DNA from: Pseudomonas sp. Teo4
Lineage (GTDB): Bacteria > Pseudomonadota > Gammaproteobacteria > Pseudomonadales > Pseudomonadaceae
Assembly: GCF_034387475.1 (NCBI RefSeq)
Contig: NZ_JAXCIL010000001.1
Coordinates: 2,232,001 to 2,296,000 of the forward strand
DNA length: 64,000 nt
Direction of reading: 5' to 3'
Shown here: piece after piece, positions 45,428 to 55,612 of the stretch
Numbering within the stretch: position 1 is the first letter of the stretch
Layout of the letters: every line of letters begins with the position of its first letter
The notes under the pieces: model-generated
What the model was told of the DNA's origin: nothing
Database searches by the model: none
Seen by the model: only the letters and a program-made list of their open reading frames with translations
Position numbers and translations under genes: made by a program

Positions 45428-46179
45428 AACTTTCCCTTGGCCAGTTTCAGGCTGCCTTCATCGACGCGCTTTACCTGCGCCCTGCCCCGCAACTGGCCGC
45501 GCTGACCGAACACCCCGCTTTCGCGGTGTACCGCAACACCGTGCTGGCGGGCTGCGTCGATGCCCTGCGCGCCAACTTCCCCAGTGTCGAAGCCCTGGTC
45601 GGCTCGGCCTGGATGCAGGACGCCGCCGCGGCCTATGCGCAACGAACGCCGCCCGACGACCCACGACTAATCCATTACGGCGCGGACTTCGCCGACTTTC
45701 TCGAACAGTTGCAGGCACAACATGGCCTGTCCTACCTGCCCGATGTCGCACGGCTGGATTTCGCCTGGTGCGAAGCGTTCAGCGCGCCCCGCGAACCCTG
45801 CCTGGTGCTTGCCGACCTGGCCGGCATGACGGCCACCGACCTGGCCAACAGCTACCTGGCCCCACGCAGCAGCGTGCGTTGGCGCTGGTTCGCGCAGCAC
45901 CCGGCCTTCAGCCTGTGGCGACACAGCCGTGAAGGCCTGGCCTGGCCGCAAGACCAGCCTTGGGTCGCTGAAGGCGCGCTGCTGAGCGGCAATGCCGAAG
46001 GTGTCGCCCAGCAAGCACTGGCACTTGGCGGCTGCATCTTTCTCGATGCCTGCGCCCAAGGCTTATCACTGGAACAGGCCTCTGCGCTCGCGCAAGACGC
46101 GCAACCCGACCTGGATTTCACCGACCTGCTCGGTCGGCTGCTGCATGCCCAGGTATTCCGTCCACTTTCGTTCGCTTGA
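45424..46179 (+). CDS. bufC: BufC, DUF2063 partner protein
   Basis: This 251-residue protein starts at ATG 45424 ([12 protein letters not shown]). The N-terminal DUF2063 block ([26 protein letters not shown]) and the C-terminal RRE-like part (LARLHHA-like end [19 protein letters not shown]) fit BufC, which recruits the precursor leader to the MNIO enzyme. Its start is coupled to bufB by a 4-bp overlap. The partner role is inferred. Confidence 0.9.
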   Translation: MKLSLGQFQAAFIDALYLRPAPQLAALTEHPAFAVYRNTVLAGCVDALRANFPSVEALVGSAWMQDAAAAYAQRTPPDDPRLIHYGADFADFLEQLQAQHGLSYLPDVARLDFAWCEAFSAPREPCLVLADLAGMTATDLANSYLAPRSSVRWRWFAQHPAFSLWRHSREGLAWPQDQPWVAEGALLSGNAEGVAQQALALGGCIFLDACAQGLSLEQASALAQDAQPDLDFTDLLGRLLHAQVFRPLSFA

Positions 46180-46189
46180 AGGAGCCACC

Positions 46190-46657
46190 ATGGACATCAC
46201 CCATTGCGCTGCCCCGAACAACGGCCTACGCCATCGCTGGAACCGCCTCGCCGAGCGGGTGCAGCACATGCTGAGCGATACCCTGTTGTGCCTGGTGGCC
46301 CGAGTCGGGATCGCCTCGATCTTCTTCCTGTCTGGTCGCACCAAGGTGGAAGGGTTTCTGAGCATCACGCCCAGCACCTTTGAGCTGTTCCGAACCGATT
46401 TCGCGCTGCCACAGCTGTCGCCCTGGCTGGCGGCCCACCTGGCCACTTACGCCGAGCACCTGTTCCCGCTGCTGCTGGTCCTGGGGCTGTTCACTCGGTT
46501 GTCTGCCCTGGCCTTGCTGGGCATGACCACGGTTGTCGAAGTATTCGTCTACCCCGACGCCTGGCCGACGCACCTGACCTGGGCCGGCCTGCTCCTGCTA
46601 TTGATCGCACGGGGCGCAGGCGCGCTGTCGCTCGACCGGGCGCTGGGGGTGCGTTGA
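46190..46657 (+). CDS. DoxX-family membrane protein
   Basis: A 155-residue inner-membrane protein with four TM helices ([71 protein letters not shown]). AAGGAGCCACC precedes the ATG at 46190, 10 bp after bufC. DoxX is often found with DUF2282/DUF692 genes; its electron-transfer or quinone role in such operons is unclear. Confidence 0.9.
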   Translation: MDITHCAAPNNGLRHRWNRLAERVQHMLSDTLLCLVARVGIASIFFLSGRTKVEGFLSITPSTFELFRTDFALPQLSPWLAAHLATYAEHLFPLLLVLGLFTRLSALALLGMTTVVEVFVYPDAWPTHLTWAGLLLLLIARGAGALSLDRALGVR

Positions 46658-46788
46658 GCGCCAGCGACGCAACATCCTGAAGCATGCTTTTTCAGCATGG
46701 TATTTGAATATTTTCAGCATTAGACGGCATCGTTCGCGACTCGATAGTCTCGCTTCCACTTCGAACAAGATCGTAAGGTGGAACCGGA

Positions 46789-48081
46789 ATGACGACGCGG
46801 ATCACAGCAACCGAGCAGGCGATCATCGACAGCGTGGAAAGCCTTCGCGGGCGAGCCGTCGAGCTGCTGGCGGAATTGGTGGCGCGGCCTTCGCTGCTGG
46901 GCGAGGAAGACGCCGCCCAGGCGCTGGTCAGTGAGGTGTTTGCCGAGGAACTGGGGCTGTCGGTGGAGCAGTTGGCAATCGATGAGGCACTCATTCGTGA
47001 GCACCCTGGGTACTCGCCATCGCTGATTTCCTACGACGGCCGCATCAATGTCATCGGCACCCACACACCCGCCCGGGCCTCGGGCCGCTCGGTCATTTTC
47101 AACGGGCACATCGACGTGGTGCCTGTGGGTGATGAGCGCCTGTGGACCCGTCCGCCGTTCGAGCCCTGGGTCGAGGGCGACCGCCTGTACGGCCGTGGTT
47201 CTTCCGACATGAAGGCCGGCATCGCCAGCTACATCATCGCGTTCAAGGCACTGCGCGAACTGGGCCTGACGCCCGCGGCGAAGGTGATTCTGCAGTCAGT
47301 CATCGAGGAAGAATGCACCGGTAACGGCGCCCTCGCCTGCCTGGTGGCCGGGCACACGGCCGATGCGGCGATCATCACAGAGCCCACCGCCGGCCTGATG
47401 ACCTGCCAGATGGGCGTGCTGTGGCTGACGCTGGAAGTCAGCGGGCGCCCGGCACATGCGGCCCTCTCCAGCCAGGGCAGCAGCGCGGTGGACTTCGCCC
47501 TGGACTTGTTCCGCGGCCTGAAGGCCCTGGAAGACGAGTGGAATGCCCCAGCGAACAAGCATCACTGCTACCACCACCATCCAAAACCGGTCAATTTCAA
47601 CCTTGGCCAGATTCACGGCGGCGAGTGGACGTCATCGGTGCCTTCCATGTGCCGTCTGGATATTCGTATCGGCATCTACCCGGACAAGACCGTCGAACAG
47701 GCCAAGGCCGAGGTCGAGGCACGCCTGGCACAGGTGTTCGATGCGCACCCCGCCCACGGCGCGCAGCAGTATCAGGTCAGTTATGGCGGGTTCCACGCCC
47801 AGGGCTGCGAAGTGGACTTGAACCAGCCGGTGATCCGCTCGTTGCAAAGTACCTATGCCGATGTGATCGGCGAGGCCATCCCCCATGTGACCTTTGAAGG
47901 CGCCACCGACGCGCGCTTCTTCAACCTCTACGGCGGTATTCCGGCGACCTGCTACGGGCCGGTGGGCGGCTCCATCCACGGCATCGACGAGTGGGTATCG
48001 ATCGACAGCATGCTCGACGTGGCCAAGGTCCTGGCCGTGTTCATGGCCCGCTGGTGCGGTCTGCAAGCCACAGAACAATAA
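46789..48081 (+). CDS. M20 metallopeptidase, ArgE/DapE-like deacylase
   Basis: A 430-residue cytoplasmic enzyme. The catalytic site reads FNGHIDVVPVG (zinc His and Asp), GRGSSDMKAG (bridging Asp), and SVIEEECTGNGAL (catalytic Glu-Glu). The dimerisation domain contains the conserved GRPAHAA. It hydrolyses an N-acyl-amino acid or related amide to a carboxylate and amine. No signal peptide is seen, in contrast to the second M20 protein in this operon. It is the first gene of the 46.8-57.5 kb operon. The adjacent transporter implies its substrate enters the cell. Confidence 0.92.
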   Translation: MTTRITATEQAIIDSVESLRGRAVELLAELVARPSLLGEEDAAQALVSEVFAEELGLSVEQLAIDEALIREHPGYSPSLISYDGRINVIGTHTPARASGRSVIFNGHIDVVPVGDERLWTRPPFEPWVEGDRLYGRGSSDMKAGIASYIIAFKALRELGLTPAAKVILQSVIEEECTGNGALACLVAGHTADAAIITEPTAGLMTCQMGVLWLTLEVSGRPAHAALSSQGSSAVDFALDLFRGLKALEDEWNAPANKHHCYHHHPKPVNFNLGQIHGGEWTSSVPSMCRLDIRIGIYPDKTVEQAKAEVEARLAQVFDAHPAHGAQQYQVSYGGFHAQGCEVDLNQPVIRSLQSTYADVIGEAIPHVTFEGATDARFFNLYGGIPATCYGPVGGSIHGIDEWVSIDSMLDVAKVLAVFMARWCGLQATEQ

Positions 48082-48140
48082 AGCTTCACCCCTTTTTCGC
48101 TTCAACCCTGCCAAAACAAAAACTAAACAGGCGCATTCCG

Positions 48141-49484
48141 ATGCACAGCAGACACGCTTTGCTCCATTGCACGGCCGGCTCGTTAGCGGCCTTTTTTACC
48201 CTCGCGCCACTGGCGAGTCAGGCCGCCGGCTTTCTTGAAGACAGCTCGCTGACCCTGAACACCCGCCAATGGTACTCCCACGAAATCGGCCGCAAAGACA
48301 CCCGCTTCCAGGCCACCACCCACGAAGGCAAGCGCGCGGTACGTGACCGCACCGCCTGGCTGCAGGGTGCCAAGCTCGACTATGTATCGGGCTTCAGCCA
48401 AGGCCCGGTCGGTTTCGGCCTGGACCTTTCACTGTACGGCGCGGTAGCGCTGGAACGCAGCCGCTTGGCGACTGCAGGTGGCAGCAACCGCCTGCTGGTA
48501 GACAAGGACGGCAACGTGGTCGACGACTGGAGCAAGGTCGGCGTGGCGGCGGCCAAGTTCAAAGTCGCCGACACCGTGATGAAAGTCGGGCGGCACCAGG
48601 TGCGCACACCGGTGATGGGCTACTCCGATACCCGAACCCTGCCGGCTTCGTTCGACGGCTGGTCGCTGGAAAGCCAAGACATCGACAACCTGACGCTCAA
48701 AGCCGGTTACTTCGACCGCGCCACACCCCGCACCGGCGCAGGCAGCCAGGACCTCGGGTTGTCGTTCGTCTCGCGCCAGGTCAACAGCGACTGGGTGGCC
48801 TACCTCGGCGGCGACTACAGCTACGCCCAAGGCAGCAAGGTCAGCCTGTACGGTTCACGCTTCGAGGACATCTGGGACCGCGAGTACCTGGGGCTGACGC
48901 ACAAGCACATATGGAGCCCGCAAAGCGCCAGCGAAGTGCAGGTCGATTTCTACAACACCCGCTCCAGCGGTCGCGAACTGGCAGGCAAGATCGACCAGCA
49001 AGCCTATGGCCTGAGCCTGACCCAGACCTGGCTCAACCACTCGCTGAAGTTCGGCGTGCAGCAAATCGTCGGTGACGAGTACTTCGACTACGTGGCCGAG
49101 TCCAACGCCATCAACCTGCCCAACACCATGCTGTCGTATTACAACGGGCCTAACGAGCGCTCGTTCCAGATCAACTACGTGAACGACTTCGCCGCTTACG
49201 GTTTCCCTGGCTTCAAGACCATACTCTGGTACATCAAGGGCTGGGGTATCGATGGCAGTCATTACGATGGTGGGCGCAACGCGGCGTACGGCTCGGTGCT
49301 GAGGCAGGACGGCGAAAGCCACTACGAGGTGGGCACCTTCGTCAGCTACGTCTTCCAGAGCGGGTCGCTCAAGGGTGCCAGCGTGCTGACCGGAAATGCC
49401 TGGCACCGTGCCAGCGATCGGCAGATCGAAGGCAACCTCGAAGAGTTTCGCCTGATCTTCAACAAGCCATTCAAAATTCTCTGA
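48141..49484 (+). CDS. OprD-family outer-membrane porin
   Basis: A 447-residue outer-membrane protein with a Sec signal peptide (MHSRHALLHCTAGSLAAFF, ending in SQAAG). The mature N-terminus GFLEDSSLTLNTRQWYSHE is typical of the OprD/Opd group of 18-strand substrate-specific porins. These take up basic amino acids, aromatic acids or dicarboxylates. Strand-ending aromatic residues are seen throughout, with the last strand closing in FNKPFKIL. It lies 59 bp after the deacylase gene and presumably brings in the same substrate class. Confidence 0.92.
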   Translation: MHSRHALLHCTAGSLAAFFTLAPLASQAAGFLEDSSLTLNTRQWYSHEIGRKDTRFQATTHEGKRAVRDRTAWLQGAKLDYVSGFSQGPVGFGLDLSLYGAVALERSRLATAGGSNRLLVDKDGNVVDDWSKVGVAAAKFKVADTVMKVGRHQVRTPVMGYSDTRTLPASFDGWSLESQDIDNLTLKAGYFDRATPRTGAGSQDLGLSFVSRQVNSDWVAYLGGDYSYAQGSKVSLYGSRFEDIWDREYLGLTHKHIWSPQSASEVQVDFYNTRSSGRELAGKIDQQAYGLSLTQTWLNHSLKFGVQQIVGDEYFDYVAESNAINLPNTMLSYYNGPNERSFQINYVNDFAAYGFPGFKTILWYIKGWGIDGSHYDGGRNAAYGSVLRQDGESHYEVGTFVSYVFQSGSLKGASVLTGNAWHRASDRQIEGNLEEFRLIFNKPFKIL

Positions 49485-49529
49485 GGCCTAGCGCAGCTAC
49501 AGCCCTTTACCGCCTTGCAAGGTGACACC

Positions 49530-50846
49530 ATGAAAAGCATTACCGCAGAAAACGCCGTGGATGCGGCGCCTTCGAACCTGGACCCTGCCCAGACCCGCAA
49601 GATCGTGATGGCCGCCTATGTCGGCACGGCGCTGGAATGGTACGACTTCTTCCTGTTCGGCACGGTGGCGGCGATTGTCTTCGCCCCGCTGTTCTTCCCC
49701 GCCGAAGTGTCTTCGCTGTCTGTGCTGGGTGCGTTCCTGAGCTTTGGTGTCGGCTTTGCCGCACGCCCGCTGGGGGCGATGATTTTCGGCCACATCGGCG
49801 ACCGTTACGGGCGCCGTGCGGCGCTGGTGATTACGGTGATGATGATGGGTATCGCCACCACCCTGATTGGTGCGTTGCCCACCTATGCCAGCGCCGGCAT
49901 CGTCGCACCCATCTTGCTGACCCTGTTGCGTGCCGTGCAAGGCGTGGCCGCCGGGGGTGAATGGGGTGGAGCGACGTTGCTAGCCATTGAGTATGCGCCG
50001 CCGCGCCAGCGCAGCCTGTATGCCTCCATCGTCCAGCTGGGCTCGCCGACCGGCACCCTGTTGTCGTCCGGCGCCGTGGCGCTGGCCGCCTCGCTGCCGG
50101 GCGATGCCTTCCTCGAATGGGCCTGGCGCGTGCCGTTCCTGGTGTCCATCGTGCTGGTCGGCGTCGCCCTGTGGCTGCGCTGGAAAGTCGAGGAAACCCC
50201 AGCCTTCCGTCAACTGGCGAACGAGAATCGGACCGAGGCCATGCCGGTGCTGGAAGTGTTCCGCCAGGTACCGGGGCGCCTGGTGCTGGGCATCGCCTCG
50301 TTCCTGTATTGCAATGCCGGATTCTTCCTGATCACCGCATTCATGATCAGCTACGTGACCAAGACCCTCGGCATGCCGAACAAGGTCATTCTGCAAGCCC
50401 TCACCCTGGGTGCGCTGATGCAGATGGTGACCCTGCTGTTCGCAGGCCGCCTGGCCGACCGCATAGGTTCGGGCAAGACGGTGGTGATCGGCTACCTGGT
50501 GACCTTGGTGCTGGCGTTCCCGACGTTCTGGCTGGTGGACACCCGCGAGCCGCTTTTGATCTGCATGGCGATGGTGCTTGGCCTGGGCCTGGCGACCATT
50601 CCCTACGCCCCCATCGGCACCCTGCTCAACGGACTGTTCCCTGAGCACCTGCGCTACACCGGCCTGGGCCTGTCGGCGAACTTCTCGGGAATGATCGCAG
50701 GCTTCATGCCAGCCCTGGCGACCTGGTTCCTGATGCTGTCGGACGGCAAGTCGTGGGGCCCGGCACTGCTGCTGGCGATGATCGCCTTCATCTCACTGGT
50801 GGGCGCCTGCATCGCCATGCGCATCACCCGTAACACCTCGCACTGA
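49530..50846 (+). CDS. MFS transporter, MHS family
   Basis: A 438-residue, 12-TM-helix symporter, started at ATG 49530. The MHS signature YVGTALEWYDFFLFGTVAA is near the N-terminus. GHIGDRYGRRAAL and RAVQGVAAGGEWGGA follow. Its length is normal for the family, unlike the longer homologue at 8662-10341. It is positioned to move the substrate of the pathway across the inner membrane; family members carry carboxylates or betaines. Confidence 0.93.
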   Translation: MKSITAENAVDAAPSNLDPAQTRKIVMAAYVGTALEWYDFFLFGTVAAIVFAPLFFPAEVSSLSVLGAFLSFGVGFAARPLGAMIFGHIGDRYGRRAALVITVMMMGIATTLIGALPTYASAGIVAPILLTLLRAVQGVAAGGEWGGATLLAIEYAPPRQRSLYASIVQLGSPTGTLLSSGAVALAASLPGDAFLEWAWRVPFLVSIVLVGVALWLRWKVEETPAFRQLANENRTEAMPVLEVFRQVPGRLVLGIASFLYCNAGFFLITAFMISYVTKTLGMPNKVILQALTLGALMQMVTLLFAGRLADRIGSGKTVVIGYLVTLVLAFPTFWLVDTREPLLICMAMVLGLGLATIPYAPIGTLLNGLFPEHLRYTGLGLSANFSGMIAGFMPALATWFLMLSDGKSWGPALLLAMIAFISLVGACIAMRITRNTSH

Positions 50847-50939
50847 CGCTGCGGGCGCTCCCGGCGCCCCGCCCTTTTCATCCGACTCACGAGCGGTTCG
50901 ACCGAACTGCGGCCCCCGCTCGCCTTCAAGGAGCCCGAT

Positions 50940-51695
50940 ATGCACGCAACCGAACGCCATTTGCGCGAGCAACTCGCTGCCTGCTACCGCCTGGTCGCGC
51001 ACTACCGCATGACCGACCTGATCTTCACCCACATCTCGGTGCGCCTGCCCGGCCCCGAGCATCACTTTCTGATCAACCCCTACGGCCTGCTGTTCGAAGA
51101 AATCACCGCCAGCAACCTGGTGAAGATCAATTTGCACGGCAACCCCGTGGAGCCCACCGAACACCTGGTCAACCCGGCAGGCTTCGTGATCCACAGCGCC
51201 ATCCACCGCGCCCGTGAAGACGCCCAGTGCGTGCTGCACACCCACACCCGCGCCGGCTGCGCGGTGGCCGCCCAAGCCCAGGGCCTGCTGCCGCTGAACC
51301 AGATGTCGCTGAGCGTGTACGGCAAGGTCGCCTACCACACCTATGAAGGTGTGGCACTGAACATGGACGAGCAGCAGCGGCTGGTGGCGGACCTTGGCAA
51401 CAACGATGTGATGATTCTGCGCAACCACGGTTTGCTGTCGGTGGGGGCCAGCGTCGCCCAGGCGTTCATCCGCATGTTCTACCTGGAGAAAGCCTGCGAG
51501 ATCCAGCTCAGCGCCCAAACCGGTACCGAGCTGGTGCTGCCGCCTGCCGAGATCTGCGAACACGCCTACCGACAGCTCAATGACCCAGGCCGGGCACGGG
51601 TCGAAGGCGAGCTGGGCAACCCTGACGGCATCCAGTTGGCCTGGCACGCGCTGCTGCGCCAGCTCGAACGCATTGCACCGGACTACAAACTGTGA
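50940..51695 (+). CDS. Class II aldolase/adducin-family protein
   Basis: A 251-residue protein; the zinc-site His residues are in VLHTHTRAGCAV and the partner His in LRNHGLLSVG. The N-terminal RMTDLIFTHISVRLPG is the usual TH-S-x-R start. A catalytic acid may be in the EE of LLFEEITASN. Its stop overlaps the next gene by 4 bp. In the pathway it may cleave or decarboxylate an intermediate made after amine oxidation. That is inference. Confidence 0.9.
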   Translation: MHATERHLREQLAACYRLVAHYRMTDLIFTHISVRLPGPEHHFLINPYGLLFEEITASNLVKINLHGNPVEPTEHLVNPAGFVIHSAIHRAREDAQCVLHTHTRAGCAVAAQAQGLLPLNQMSLSVYGKVAYHTYEGVALNMDEQQRLVADLGNNDVMILRNHGLLSVGASVAQAFIRMFYLEKACEIQLSAQTGTELVLPPAEICEHAYRQLNDPGRARVEGELGNPDGIQLAWHALLRQLERIAPDYKL

Positions 51696-52657
51696 GCGCC
51701 GCCTTGAACCCGCGGCCTCGGGCCATCGCGTTTCTCAGCGACTGCGCCGACATGGTGCCGCTCGCCAGTGTATTCAAACGCCTGTACCCGACGCTTGAGG
51801 TGCGCTGGGGGGACGACCTGGGCAGACGGGAGGACATCGAAGTTGCTGTTTGCTGGTTCCCGCCAGCCGGTGAACTCGCCAGCTTGCCCAACCTGCGCTG
51901 CATCCAGTCGGTGGGGGCGGGTATCGAGCACATTCTGGCCGACCCACAGCTGCCTGACGCGCTGCCGCTGTTCCGCATTCTCGACCCGCACATGGCGGCG
52001 GGCATGTCTGCGTATGTCAGTTGGGCGGTGATCCACCGTCAGCGTGACCTGCCGGCGTTTCTCGAAGCACAGGCACAAGCGCACTGGCGCGAACCGCAAG
52101 TCACGCCGCCACAGTTGCACCGGGTTGGCATCGCCGGCTATGGCACCCTCGGCCAAGCCTGCGCCCGTGTGCTGGTCGCGTTGGGTTATCAGGTGCGTGG
52201 CTGGAGCCGGTCCGCCAAGGATGACCCGGTGCCAGGGGTCGAACAGTTCGTGGGTGCCGACCGCCTCGACGATTTCCTGGCAGGCTGCCAGACCTTGGTT
52301 TGCCTGCTGCCGCTGACCGAACAGACGCGAGGCTTTCTTGGCCGCGATACTTTCGCCCGGCTGCCCCAGGGCGCCCATGTGATCAACGTCGGGCGTGGCG
52401 ACCACCTGGTCGAGGCCGACCTGTTGCAAGCCCTGGACAGCGGCCACCTGGGAGCGGCGACTCTGGATGCCTTCAGCGTCGAGCCGCTACCGGCCGACAG
52501 CCCGCTGTGGCGTCACCCGCGCATCAGCATCACCCCGCACATCGCCACCCGCACTTCGTTTGCAACCATCGCCACGCAGACCCTTGAGAACTTCGCCCAA
52601 GTGGTCGCCGGCAGCCCACCGTCTGCGCGTCAGGTTTCGGCACAACGCGGCTACTGA
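51692..52657 (+). CDS. D-2-hydroxyacid dehydrogenase, GhrA-like
   Basis: This 321-residue NAD(P)-dependent enzyme starts at GTG, overlapping the aldolase stop (GTGA). The dinucleotide fold shows GIAGYGTLGQACARV; catalytic residues lie in NVGRGDHLVEADLL and the His in HPRISITPHIATR. It resembles glyoxylate/hydroxypyruvate reductase A and probably interconverts a 2-oxo acid and D-2-hydroxyacid. It may handle the keto acid released by the periplasmic oxidase. Confidence 0.9.
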   Translation: MSAALNPRPRAIAFLSDCADMVPLASVFKRLYPTLEVRWGDDLGRREDIEVAVCWFPPAGELASLPNLRCIQSVGAGIEHILADPQLPDALPLFRILDPHMAAGMSAYVSWAVIHRQRDLPAFLEAQAQAHWREPQVTPPQLHRVGIAGYGTLGQACARVLVALGYQVRGWSRSAKDDPVPGVEQFVGADRLDDFLAGCQTLVCLLPLTEQTRGFLGRDTFARLPQGAHVINVGRGDHLVEADLLQALDSGHLGAATLDAFSVEPLPADSPLWRHPRISITPHIATRTSFATIATQTLENFAQVVAGSPPSARQVSAQRGY

Positions 52658-52673
52658 ACAGAGGAAACGTTCC

Positions 52674-54005
52674 ATGAAAACCATGAAGAAGCTGTTCGTC
52701 GGCGCCCTGCTGGTCGCTGGCGGTAGTGCCGCCAGTGCGGCCGAGCAGGATGCCTGGGTCAAGGACGCTGCGCTCAAGGTGCAGGACGAAGTGGTGCAAC
52801 TGCGTCGGCAGTTCCACCAGTACCCGGAACTGGGCAACCAGGAGTTCGCCACGGCCAAACGGGTGGCCGACTACCTGCGCCAGCACGGTATCGAGGTGCG
52901 TACCGGTGTCGCCCGTACAGGCGTGGTGGGCATTTTGAAAGGCGGTAAACCGGGGCCTGTCATGGCCCTGCGCGCCGACATGGACGCGCTGCCAGTGGCG
53001 GAAAACACCGGCTTGCCGTTCGCCAGTACCGTCACCGCCGACTACCAGGGCAAGCCATCGCCAGTGATGCATGCCTGCGGCCACGACACCCACACCGCCA
53101 TGCTGCTGGGCGCTGCGCGGCTGCTTGCCGAGCATCGCCAGGACATTGCCGGTACCGTGGTGTTCGTGTTTCAGCCTGCCGAGGAAGGCGCTGCCGACCT
53201 CGACAACTTCACCCAAGGCGCCGAGGTGGGTGCGCGCAAGATGATCGCCGAAGGCGTGCTGGACAATCCCAAGGTGCAGGTGATGTTCGGCCTGCATGTG
53301 GTCGCGGGTATTCCCAGTGGCGAGCTTCGCTACCGCCCCGGCGCGCTGATGAACAGCGCCGACGGCCTGCGCATTGACCTGCAGGGTACCCAGGCCCATG
53401 GCTCGATGCCGTGGAAAGGCCACGACCCGGTCGTGGCCGGGGCACAGATCATCAACGGCTTGCAGACCCTGGTCAGCCGCCGCGCCGACTTGAGCCAGGG
53501 CATGGGTGTGGTGTCCATCGGCAGCCTGCACGCCGGCATCGCGCCCAATGTCATCCCCGACAGCCTGAATATGCTGGGCACCATTCGCACCAGCGACGAC
53601 GGCATTCGCAAGACCCTACTCGACGACTTGCCAGGCATGGTCGAACACCTGGCATCCGCCAACGGCGTCCAGGCCAAGGTGCAGTTGTCCGAGTATGCCC
53701 CGGTGCTGATGAACGCACCGAAGCTGACCAAAGCAATGATTCCGGCGCTGCAACGGGCATCGGATGGCAAGGCGGCCCTGCTGCCACAGTCGTTCGCCGC
53801 CAGCGAAGACTTCGCCCATTACGCCAACCGCGTCCCCAGCCTGTTCGTGCTGTTGGGGGCGACTACGCCGGGTACGGACATGGCCAAGGCGCCGATCAAC
53901 CACAGCCCATTTTTTACGGTTGACGAAAGCACCTTCAGCACGGGCGTGCGCGCCCATGTCGAGTTCGTCCTCAACTACCCCGCCCTTGCGAGCAAAGCCG
54001 GATGA
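52674..54005 (+). CDS. Exported M20 amidohydrolase (hippurate-hydrolase-like)
   Basis: A 443-residue protein starting at ATG 52674 with GAGGAAACG before it. A Sec signal is clear (MKTMKKLFVGALLVAGGSAA, then SAAEQ), so it is periplasmic. The M20D motifs are MALRADMDALPV, MHACGHDTHTAMLLG and VFQPAEEGA. It probably removes an acyl group from N-acyl-amino acids or amines outside the cytoplasm. Its stop overlaps the amine oxidase start by 4 bp, suggesting that its product is the oxidase substrate. Confidence 0.92.
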   Translation: MKTMKKLFVGALLVAGGSAASAAEQDAWVKDAALKVQDEVVQLRRQFHQYPELGNQEFATAKRVADYLRQHGIEVRTGVARTGVVGILKGGKPGPVMALRADMDALPVAENTGLPFASTVTADYQGKPSPVMHACGHDTHTAMLLGAARLLAEHRQDIAGTVVFVFQPAEEGAADLDNFTQGAEVGARKMIAEGVLDNPKVQVMFGLHVVAGIPSGELRYRPGALMNSADGLRIDLQGTQAHGSMPWKGHDPVVAGAQIINGLQTLVSRRADLSQGMGVVSIGSLHAGIAPNVIPDSLNMLGTIRTSDDGIRKTLLDDLPGMVEHLASANGVQAKVQLSEYAPVLMNAPKLTKAMIPALQRASDGKAALLPQSFAASEDFAHYANRVPSLFVLLGATTPGTDMAKAPINHSPFFTVDESTFSTGVRAHVEFVLNYPALASKAG

Positions 54006-55612
54006 GCAACCTGATCAACCCCAACCCGGTCACCCGCCGCACCTTGCTGCGCTGGATCGGCAACACGGCGGGCGCAGCCGCGATGTACCAGGCCATGTCG
54101 GCCTTGAGCTTTGCCGGCGAGTCGCCCGGGCGCGGCGGCTTCACCCTGGATGCCGCACCCAAGGGCGCCAGCGTGGTGGTGCTGGGCGCGGGCCTGGCCG
54201 GCATGACCGCAGCCTTCGAGCTGCGCAAGGCCGGCTACAAGGTGCGGGTGCTGGAGTACAGCCCCAAGGCGGGCGGACGTTGCTGGACGCTGCGCGGTGG
54301 CGATCGCTTCACCGAGTTGGGCGGCGCCACACAACACTGCACCTTCGACAAAGGCCAGTATTTCAACCCAGGGCCGTGGCGCATTCCGTATCACCACTAC
54401 GCCATTCTCGATTACTGCCGCCAGTTCAAGGTGCCGCTGGAGCCGTTCATCCAGACCAACTACAACGCCCTGTTGCACAGCAGCTCGGCGTTCGGTGGCA
54501 AGCCGCAGCGCTACCGGGCAGTACAGGCCGACTACCAGGGTCATGTGGCCGAATTGTTGGGCAAGTCGGTCAACCAGGGCTCGCTGGACCAGGCGGTTAC
54601 CCGCGAAGACCGCGAAAAACTGCTGGAAAGCCTGCGCACCTGGGCCGGGCTGGGCAAGGACATGGGGTACCGCACCTCGCTGGACAGCAGCATGCGCCGA
54701 GGCTTTGCCGTGGATGCCGGCGGCGGTCTGATGCCTGCCGCCCAGTTCTCGTCCCCTATGGAACGGGATCAACTGCTGCACTCCGGGCTCTGGCTATACC
54801 TGATGGTCGGCCAGCTGTACGAGTTCCAGAGCAGCATCTTTCAGCCGGCCGGCGGCATGGATGCCATCGCCTCGGCATTTGCCGGGCAGTTGCAAGGCCT
54901 GATCCGTCTCAACGCCAAGGTCACCCGCCTACAGCAAGACGCCAACGGCGTCACGGTGACCTACGACGATCTCGGCAACGGCCAGACACTCCAGGAAAAA
55001 GCCGACTGGTGTGTGTGCACCCTGCCCTTGTCGATTCTCAGCCAGATCCCGTGCGATTTCGCCGCGCCGATGCAGGCAGCGGTGCGCGCCGTGCCCTACG
55101 GCGCGTCGGTGAAAGTCGGCCTGCAATTCAAGCGCCGCTTCTGGGAACAGGACGAACACATCTACGGCGGTATCAGCTACACAGACACACCGATCGGCCA
55201 AATCGGCTATCCGAACTGCGACTTCGGCAGCGACGGCAAAGGGGTGCTGCTGGGGGGCTACATGTTCGAGAACAACAACGCGTTCGAGTTTACCGCCATG
55301 AGCCCCGAGCAACGAATCGCCAAGGCTTTGGAATACGGCAACCAGTTGCATCCGCAATACCGCGAGTGCTTCGACAGCGGTATCGCCGTGGGTTGGCATC
55401 GGGTGCCGACCAGCCTGGGCTGCTTTGGCGTGTGGACCGAAGAAACACGTGCACAGCACTACGACAACCTCTGCGCCATCGATGGTCGCGTGGTGCTGGC
55501 TGGCGAGCACGCCTCGCAACTGCCGGCCTGGCAGGAAGGTGCGATTCTCTCAGCGCAGAACGCCATTACCCGGCTACACACCCATGCGCTGGGCAGGCAG
55601 GTGCGGGTATGA
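54002..55612 (+). CDS. Tat-exported flavin-dependent amine oxidase
   Basis: A 536-residue flavoprotein. The N-terminus has a twin-arginine-type signal (TRRTLLRWIG, hydrophobic stretch MYQAMSALSFA), so a folded FAD enzyme is sent to the periplasm. The FAD dinucleotide motif VVVLGAGLAGMTAAFELRKAG and LEYSPKAGGRCWTLRGG are typical of the MAO/L-amino-acid-oxidase group; the C-terminal FAD contact is VVLAGEHASQLPAWQEGAI. It should oxidise an amine or amino acid to an imine. A cytochrome c gene overlaps its stop, suggesting a dehydrogenase rather than a peroxide-forming oxidase. Confidence 0.9.
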   Translation: MSNLINPNPVTRRTLLRWIGNTAGAAAMYQAMSALSFAGESPGRGGFTLDAAPKGASVVVLGAGLAGMTAAFELRKAGYKVRVLEYSPKAGGRCWTLRGGDRFTELGGATQHCTFDKGQYFNPGPWRIPYHHYAILDYCRQFKVPLEPFIQTNYNALLHSSSAFGGKPQRYRAVQADYQGHVAELLGKSVNQGSLDQAVTREDREKLLESLRTWAGLGKDMGYRTSLDSSMRRGFAVDAGGGLMPAAQFSSPMERDQLLHSGLWLYLMVGQLYEFQSSIFQPAGGMDAIASAFAGQLQGLIRLNAKVTRLQQDANGVTVTYDDLGNGQTLQEKADWCVCTLPLSILSQIPCDFAAPMQAAVRAVPYGASVKVGLQFKRRFWEQDEHIYGGISYTDTPIGQIGYPNCDFGSDGKGVLLGGYMFENNNAFEFTAMSPEQRIAKALEYGNQLHPQYRECFDSGIAVGWHRVPTSLGCFGVWTEETRAQHYDNLCAIDGRVVLAGEHASQLPAWQEGAILSAQNAITRLHTHALGRQVRV

